From: Castellaniella sp.
GTDB taxonomy: Bacteria > Pseudomonadota > Gammaproteobacteria > Burkholderiales > Burkholderiaceae_B
Assembly: GCA_019104865.1 (NCBI GenBank)
Contig: JAHRWZ010000083.1
Location: forward strand, 1 to 50,391
Direction of reading: 5' to 3'
DNA: 50,391 nucleotides
Shown: positions 45,829 through 50,391 of the stretch, in pieces
Position numbering within the stretch: the first letter of the stretch is position 1
Layout of the letters: each line of letters opens with the position of its first letter
The notes under the pieces: model-generated
Told to the model about the DNA's origin: nothing
Seen by the model: the letters and a program-made list of their open reading frames with translations, nothing else
Databases searched by the model: none
Translations under genes and position numbers: made by a program

Positions 45829-46445
45829 TGCCGCAGGTCGGCCTGCTGGGCGGCAGCTTCGACCCGGTCCACCGAGCCCACATCGCACTGGCCCGAGCTG
45901 CCTGCCAGGCACTGAAACTGGAAAGGGTCGATCTGCTGCCTGCGGGTCGCCCCTGGCAACGCGACGACCTGGGCGCCTCGCCCGAGCATCGCCTGCGCAT
46001 GTTGCAGCTGGCCTGCCAAGACGATCCGATATTGCGGATCAATCCGGTCGAGCTCTATCGCCCGGGCGCCACCTACACCATCGACACGCTGGCGGCGCTG
46101 CCGGACACCGCGCAGTACACCTGGATCCTGGGTGCCGACCAACTGGCCAATTTCTGCACGTGGCATCGCTGGCGCGATATTCTGCATTATGTTCGCCTGG
46201 CAGTGGCACAGCGTCCGGGGGCAACAGCGCAGCCTCCCGACGAGCTCATCCAGGCTCTGCCGCCAGGAGGCCTCGTACGGATTCCCTTTCCACCGCAGGA
46301 CGTCTCCGCCTCCGCCATCCGCCAGGCCCTCGCCAAAGGGCAAGCGGTCGAGGCCCAGCTGGACCCCCGCGTGCTGGACTACATCCACGCACACCGACTC
46401 TATCAATACCCGGCTGTCCCTCCCGACGCCGCACATGCCTCATGA
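45819..46445 (+). CDS. nadD: NadD, nicotinate-nucleotide adenylyltransferase
   Basis: Joins NaMN and ATP to NaAD in NAD synthesis, downstream of PncB. The 208-residue protein has the nucleotidyltransferase motif [11 protein letters not shown], where the usual (H/T)xGH is HRAH, and the second motif SASAIRQAL. It overlaps hemF by 10 bp and rsfS by 4 bp. Confidence 0.95.
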   Translation: MAVMPQVGLLGGSFDPVHRAHIALARAACQALKLERVDLLPAGRPWQRDDLGASPEHRLRMLQLACQDDPILRINPVELYRPGATYTIDTLAALPDTAQYTWILGADQLANFCTWHRWRDILHYVRLAVAQRPGATAQPPDELIQALPPGGLVRIPFPPQDVSASAIRQALAKGQAVEAQLDPRVLDYIHAHRLYQYPAVPPDAAHAS

Positions 46446-46837
46446 ACCTGCAAAAACAGCAACGCCTCATCATCGATGCACTGGAAGACATCAAGGCCCA
46501 GGACATCAAGGTCTTCAACACAACGGGCCTGACCAGCCTGTTCGACCGCATCATCATCGCCAGCGGCACGTCGAACCGCCAGACCCGCGCCATCGCCAGC
46601 CACGTCGCCGACCAGGCCAAACAACACGGCCTGGAGATCATCGCCTTCGAAGGTGAGGACACGGGCGAATGGGTCCTGGTCGACCTGGGCGACATCGTCG
46701 TGCATTGCATGCAGCCGTCTGTCCGCAGCTATTACAACCTCGAGGACATCTGGGGGGCGAAGCCCGTCCACGTCAAATTGTCGCCCACCGGTCCCGCGCA
46801 GCCATTCGAACCCGACCCGGGTTTCGACGACGCATGA
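46442..46837 (+). CDS. rsfS: RsfS, ribosomal silencing factor
   Basis: Small protein of 131 residues that binds uL14 on the 50S subunit and blocks subunit joining during starvation. The DUF143 signature is visible: [36 protein letters not shown] and the SYYNLEDIW end. Starts in an ATGA overlap with nadD and ends in one with rlmH. Confidence 0.96.
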   Translation: MNLQKQQRLIIDALEDIKAQDIKVFNTTGLTSLFDRIIIASGTSNRQTRAIASHVADQAKQHGLEIIAFEGEDTGEWVLVDLGDIVVHCMQPSVRSYYNLEDIWGAKPVHVKLSPTGPAQPFEPDPGFDDA

Positions 46838-47304
46838 AGCTGCGCGTCTACGCGGTGGGTACCCGGATGCCCGCCTGGGTGCAAGATGCCTGGCAAGACT
46901 ACGCCAAACGCATGCCCCGGGAATGCGCCATCGAACTGCACGAAATCAAGCCGGAACCACGCACCCACGGCAAGACCGCCGGCCAGCTGATGCAGGCCGA
47001 AGCCGAACGGATCGAAGCCGCCCTGCATGAACCTGTCTGGCGCGTCATCCTGGACGAACACGGCAAGGATTTCGGCACCCAGGATCTTGCCGGGCATTTT
47101 GAAAGCTGGAAGGCCAGCGGCCAGGACATCGCCTTCATCATCGGCGGGCCCGACGGCCTGGACCCGGCACTGAAGCAGACCGCGCGCCAGACCTTGCGCC
47201 TTTCGTCACTGACCTTGCCTCACCCCATGGTGCGCATCCTGCTGGCCGAGCAGTTGTACCGCGCCTGGAGTATTCTGTCCGGCCACCCGTATCATCGGGC
47301 CTGA
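46834..47304 (+). CDS. rlmH: RlmH, 23S rRNA pseudouridine-1915 N3-methyltransferase
   Basis: SPOUT methyltransferase of 156 residues that modifies helix 69 of 23S rRNA in 70S ribosomes. The SAM-binding trefoil knot region [10 protein letters not shown] and C-terminal [22 protein letters not shown] are typical. It is coupled to rsfS by ATGA. Confidence 0.97.
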   Translation: MKLRVYAVGTRMPAWVQDAWQDYAKRMPRECAIELHEIKPEPRTHGKTAGQLMQAEAERIEAALHEPVWRVILDEHGKDFGTQDLAGHFESWKASGQDIAFIIGGPDGLDPALKQTARQTLRLSSLTLPHPMVRILLAEQLYRAWSILSGHPYHRA

Positions 47305-47375
47305 ATAATCGCCGCCCTTGCCGATCGGCGGGCCCATGACACACCCGATGGGCCATACCTCACCGGAGCTTGCGC

Positions 47376-48818
47376 ATGACAGCCCGCCGCCGCACCAAGA
47401 TCGTCGCCACCCTGGGGCCCGCCACATCCAGCCAGGAACAGATCGAGGCCATGATTCTTGCCGGGCTGGACGTCGCCCGCCTGAATTTTTCGCATGGATC
47501 TGCGGCTGATCACCGGGAACGGGTGCGCCTGGTCCGCGAACTATCGGCCCGTCACGACCGCCATGTCGCCATCATGGGCGACCTGCAGGGCCCCAAGATC
47601 CGCATCGCGCGCTTCGCCGACGGAAACGTGACCCTGCGCGCAGGCGACCCCTTCACATTGTCCATCTGTCATCCGATCGACGCCGGCACGGCGACAATCG
47701 TCGGCATCGAATACCCCCCGCTGGTGCGGGACTGCGCCCCCGGCGACGAACTGCTGCTGGACGACGGCCGCGTCATTCTGCGCGTCGAATCCGTCGACGA
47801 GATCGCAGTGCATACGGTGGTCATGGTCGGCGGCCCTCTGTCCAACAACAAGGGCATCAACCGGCGCGGGGGCGGCATCTCGGCCCCCAGCCTGACAGAA
47901 AAAGATCACCAGGATATCCGTCTGGCGGCTGAACTGGAACTGGACTACGTCGCCGTGTCCTTTCCACGATCCGGCGCCGACATCGAGCAGGCGCGCCAGT
48001 TGGTACGCGCAGCCGGCAGCCCGGCCTGGATCATCGCCAAGATCGAGCGCGCTGAAGCCGTCGCCAACGACGCGGCACTGGACGATCTGATCCGCGTCAG
48101 CGATGGCGTGATGGTCGCCCGCGGCGATCTGGGCGTGGAGATCGGCGATGCCCGTCTTGCCGGCATCCAGAAGCGGATCATCCAGCATGCCCGCACGCTG
48201 AACAAACTCGTCATCACAGCCACGCAGATGATGGAATCCATGATTTCCAGCCCCATCCCGACCCGCGCCGAGGTCTCCGACGTGGCCAATGCCGTCCTGG
48301 ATTACACCGACGCCGTGATGCTGTCGGCCGAATCAGCATCCGGTCAATATCCGGTGGAAGCCGTGCAGGCCATGGCACGCATCTGTCTCGGGGCCGAACA
48401 GGAACCGACCAGCCTGAAGTCCCACCACCGCCTGGGCGAGACATTTACCCGCTGCGACGAGACCATCGCCCTGGCCAGCATGTATGCAGCCAATCATTTC
48501 CCCGGGATCAAGGCCATCATCAGTCTGACCGAAAGCGGCCATACGCCGCTCATCATGTCCCGGATCCGCTCTGGGGTCCCAATCTACTGCTACACCCCGC
48601 ACGTCGCTACCCAACGGCGCGCGGCCCTGTTCCGCGGTGTCTACACCGTGTCGTTCGACGCCGCAGGCCTGCCGCCTGAGGAAGTCAGCAATGCGGCCAT
48701 CGACATCCTGCGCCAACAAGGTCTGCTGCAACCGGGTGACTGGATCATCCTGACCAAGGGCGATAGATACAGCAACAGCGGCGGAACCAACGGCCTGAAA
48801 ATCCTGAGGGTGGATTGA
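47376..48818 (+). CDS. pyk: Pyk, pyruvate kinase
   Basis: Final glycolytic kinase, 480 residues. Sequence marks are RRTKIVATLGPATS, RLNFSHG, AKIERAEAV (catalytic Lys), VMVARGDLGVEIG and TQMMESMI. The C-terminal allosteric domain ends SNSGGTNGLKILRVD. ATG at 47376 has GGAG seven bases upstream. It lies between rlmH and maf, where the two are often adjacent in related genomes. Confidence 0.96.
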   Translation: MTARRRTKIVATLGPATSSQEQIEAMILAGLDVARLNFSHGSAADHRERVRLVRELSARHDRHVAIMGDLQGPKIRIARFADGNVTLRAGDPFTLSICHPIDAGTATIVGIEYPPLVRDCAPGDELLLDDGRVILRVESVDEIAVHTVVMVGGPLSNNKGINRRGGGISAPSLTEKDHQDIRLAAELELDYVAVSFPRSGADIEQARQLVRAAGSPAWIIAKIERAEAVANDAALDDLIRVSDGVMVARGDLGVEIGDARLAGIQKRIIQHARTLNKLVITATQMMESMISSPIPTRAEVSDVANAVLDYTDAVMLSAESASGQYPVEAVQAMARICLGAEQEPTSLKSHHRLGETFTRCDETIALASMYAANHFPGIKAIISLTESGHTPLIMSRIRSGVPIYCYTPHVATQRRAALFRGVYTVSFDAAGLPPEEVSNAAIDILRQQGLLQPGDWIILTKGDRYSNSGGTNGLKILRVD

Positions 48819-48868
48819 TCGGCTGAAGATGCGTTCCGCCCGACAGACACAAAATTGACCGAGCACCG

Positions 48869-49561
48869 ATGATATCGATACCCTTACCAGCCCAGATTTC
48901 CGTGTCAACCACCGAACCTGCGGACCCCATTGGCTTCATCTTGCTGGCTTCCGCCAGTCCGCGCCGTCACGAGATCCTGGATCAGTTGGGCATCAGGCAC
49001 GGTATCCTCGACGTTCCCGCCCCCGAGGGGGAAGACGAGCCACAATGGCCAGGCGAGCCGGCCGTGGAATATGTACGCCGGACAGCCCGCGAAAAAGCAC
49101 AACGGTCCGTGGCATGGCTGGCAGCGGGCGGCCGCCCCGCAAAGATCCCTGAAGACTGGCCAGAAGACTGGGCCTCGGCCCCGATCCTGTGCGCCGATAC
49201 AACGGTCATCCTGGATGGCAGCGCACTCGGCAAGCCGGCCGACGCAGCCGATGCCGCCGCCACGCTGGGACGCCTTTCCGGTCGTCTCCATAATGTCCAT
49301 ACGGCCGTCGTTGTCGCCTTCCAGGGCCGACTGATCGAAGGCACCAGCGTCAGCGAGGTCTGGTTCCAGCCGCTGTCCACCGACGATATCGCGCGATACT
49401 GCGCCAGCGGCGAGCCTTTCGGCAAGGCCGGCAGCTATGCGATTCAGGGACGCGCCGCCGCCTTCATCACCCATCTGTCCGGCAGCCACAGCGGTGTCAT
49501 GGGTCTGCCGGCGCACGAAACGGTGCAATTGCTGATGCGTGCGCGATCTCTGCGACACTGA
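48869..49561 (+). CDS. maf: Maf-family nucleotide pyrophosphatase
   Basis: House-cleaning pyrophosphatase of 230 residues acting on non-canonical or modified nucleotides. The signature LLASASPRRHEILDQLG, the ADTTV motif, KPADAADAAATLGRLSG and YAIQGRAA are visible. It carries extra residues before ADTTV (AGGRPAKIPEDWPEDWASA). Start is uncertain: ATG at 48869 or GTG at 48902. It is the last plus-strand gene before the rRNA operon. Confidence 0.93.
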   Translation: MISIPLPAQISVSTTEPADPIGFILLASASPRRHEILDQLGIRHGILDVPAPEGEDEPQWPGEPAVEYVRRTAREKAQRSVAWLAAGGRPAKIPEDWPEDWASAPILCADTTVILDGSALGKPADAADAAATLGRLSGRLHNVHTAVVVAFQGRLIEGTSVSEVWFQPLSTDDIARYCASGEPFGKAGSYAIQGRAAAFITHLSGSHSGVMGLPAHETVQLLMRARSLRH

Positions 49562-49609
49562 GACCGTCCCGGCCGCTGCCGCACGGGTGTTCTTCGATTT
49601 CGCAAAAGA

Positions 49610-49644
49610 CAATGCCCCTGATGCGGGAAGCATCAGGGGCATTG
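49610..49644 (-). terminator. rRNA operon terminator, shared with maf
   Basis: CAATGCCCCTGATGC (49610-49624) and GCATCAGGGGCATTG (49630-49644) form a 15-bp perfect stem with a GGGAA loop. On the minus strand it starts about 9 bases after the 5S 3' end and is followed by TCTTTTGCG, as expected for an rrn terminator. On the plus strand it lies 48 bases after maf but has no T-run. Confidence 0.9.
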
Positions 49645-49653
49645 AGCAATAAG

Positions 49654-49769
49654 AGCCTGACGATGACCTACTTTCACAGGTGTCCACCCACTATCATCGG
49701 CGCGAAGGCGTTTCACTGTCCTGTTCGGGATGGGAAGGAGTGGGGCCACCTTGCTATGGTCGTCAAGCA
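49654..49769 (-). rRNA. rrf: 5S ribosomal RNA
   Basis: The minus strand begins TGCTTGACGACCATAGCAAG and ends near GTCATCGTCAGGCT; the two ends pair to form helix 1. The internal CCATCCCGAACAGGACAGTG is the conserved loop B/helix III region. Length of about 115 bases is typical. The ends are set by comparison with E. coli 5S and may be off by a base or two. Confidence 0.95.
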
Positions 49770-50027
49770 TAACTGGTTGTGATCGAGCGACATCCCGAGG
49801 GCTGTCTCTAGATCACCAATTTGGAAGAAGCACAGGCGGGCAAGTCTTTGCGCCTTGCGCCGCTGTCTTTTGACAGGTGCGCATTCTAGCAGGTTTTCAC
49901 GCCTGCCGTCTGGGGCTTTAAAGCTTGCACGCTTGGGGTTGTTTTGTACGATTTGCGTTTCAATTCTTTGGGCTTACACACGAATCGCTATTTCCATGGG
50001 TCAGTCAACGACTAACCTGCAAGGTTA
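49770..50027 (-). other. 23S-5S internal transcribed spacer
   Basis: This 258-base spacer contains no tRNA gene that I can recognise. On the minus strand it holds TGCTAGAAT (49891-49883), which looks like an extended -10 box, and the inverted repeat GCAGG-CGTGAAAA-CCTGC next to it. The rest is presumably RNase processing sequence for the flanking rRNAs. Confidence 0.8.
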
Positions 50028-50391
50028 TAGGATCAAGCCGCACGGGCAATTAGTACTGGTTAGCTGCACGCATTACTGCGCTTCCACACCCAGCCTATCA
50101 ACGTTGTGGTCTACAACGACCCTTTAGGGGGGTCTAGCCCCCGGGATACCTAATCTTCAGACGAGTTTCGCGCTTAGATGCCTTCAGCGCTTATCTCTTC
50201 CGTACATAGCTACTCGGCAATGCCATTGGCATGACAACCGATACACCAGTGGTACGTCCACTCCGGTCCTCTCGTACTAGGAGCAGGCTCCGTCAAGTAT
50301 CCAACGCCCACGGCAGATAGGGACCAAACTGTCTCACGACGTTTTAAACCCAGCTCACGTACCTCTTTAAATGGCGAACAGCCATACCCTT
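50028..50391 (-). rRNA. rrl: 23S ribosomal RNA, 3' end (partial, continues beyond window)
   Basis: The minus strand carries the universally conserved sarcin-ricin loop AGTACGAGAGGACC (complement at 50265-50278). It also carries the terminal helix region, with GGTTAGCTGCACGC-type complement and the end GGCTTGATCC. Only the last 364 or so bases are present; the 5' part lies beyond 50391. The 3' end is estimated by alignment to E. coli 23S. Confidence 0.96.

Noticed and set aside
49770..50027. tRNA gene in the 23S-5S spacer
   Set aside because: No cloverleaf, T-arm GTTCRANYC or CCA-adjacent acceptor stem could be found.
49855..50127. 90-codon frame across the 23S-5S spacer and 23S 3' end
   Set aside because: Part of it is antisense to 23S rRNA and it lacks a ribosome binding site or domain.

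Overview
The window is ordinary, gene-dense, high-GC chromosome of a betaproteobacterium, most likely of the family Alcaligenaceae (Bordetella/Achromobacter/Castellaniella relatives). This rests on conserved gene order and on how the proteins read: the rpsU-dnaG-rpoD macromolecular synthesis operon, the ndk-rlmN-rodZ-ispG-hisS-yfgM-bamB-der-hfq-hflXKC-hisZ-purA block, and the yebC-purD-hemF-nadD-rsfS-rlmH-maf block. I see no insertion sequence, prophage, CRISPR array or tRNA gene.

Layout. (a) 1-9457: a 5'-truncated AraC/PobR-like regulator, then two adjacent sigma-54 modules. dctD-dctB (minus) diverge from dctA (plus) and form the C4-dicarboxylate uptake system. An ExaC/AcoD-type aldehyde dehydrogenase (minus) diverges from an AcoR-like enhancer-binding protein (plus). 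Both structural genes have consensus -24/-12 promoters with palindromic upstream sites. (b) 9474-13874: rpsU-dnaG-rpoD on the minus strand. (c) 14019-30029: a long minus-strand housekeeping array starting with ndk and rlmN and ending with purA and a phosphoribosyltransferase. It covers isoprenoid synthesis, His-tRNA charging, outer-membrane assembly (BamB), ribosome biogenesis (Der, HflX), RNA chaperoning (Hfq), membrane proteolysis control (HflKC), and histidine and purine synthesis. Many genes overlap by 4 bp, which implies translational coupling. (d) 30213-42737: valS and pncB (plus), tldD and a nitrilase-family amidase (minus), an H-NS-family protein (plus), a DUF4136-type lipoprotein (minus), pepN and fbp (plus), and qor (minus). 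(e) 42879-49561: a plus-strand run yebC-purD-hemF-nadD-rsfS-rlmH-pyk-maf. (f) 49610-50391: the end of an rRNA operon on the minus strand (3' part of 23S, spacer, 5S), closed by a 15-bp perfect-stem terminator shared with maf.

No undescribed biological system is evident. The best leads are regulatory: the sigma-54 control regions of dctA and of the aldehyde dehydrogenase, including a perfect 15-bp inverted repeat and a separate 17-bp palindrome between the aldehyde dehydrogenase and its putative activator. Secondary leads are synteny departures (no pilF between rlmN and rodZ, pyk between rlmH and maf, hisC between der and hfq), a short RodZ, a tandem repeat in the rpoD leader, and convergent gene pairs with almost no space between their stop codons.
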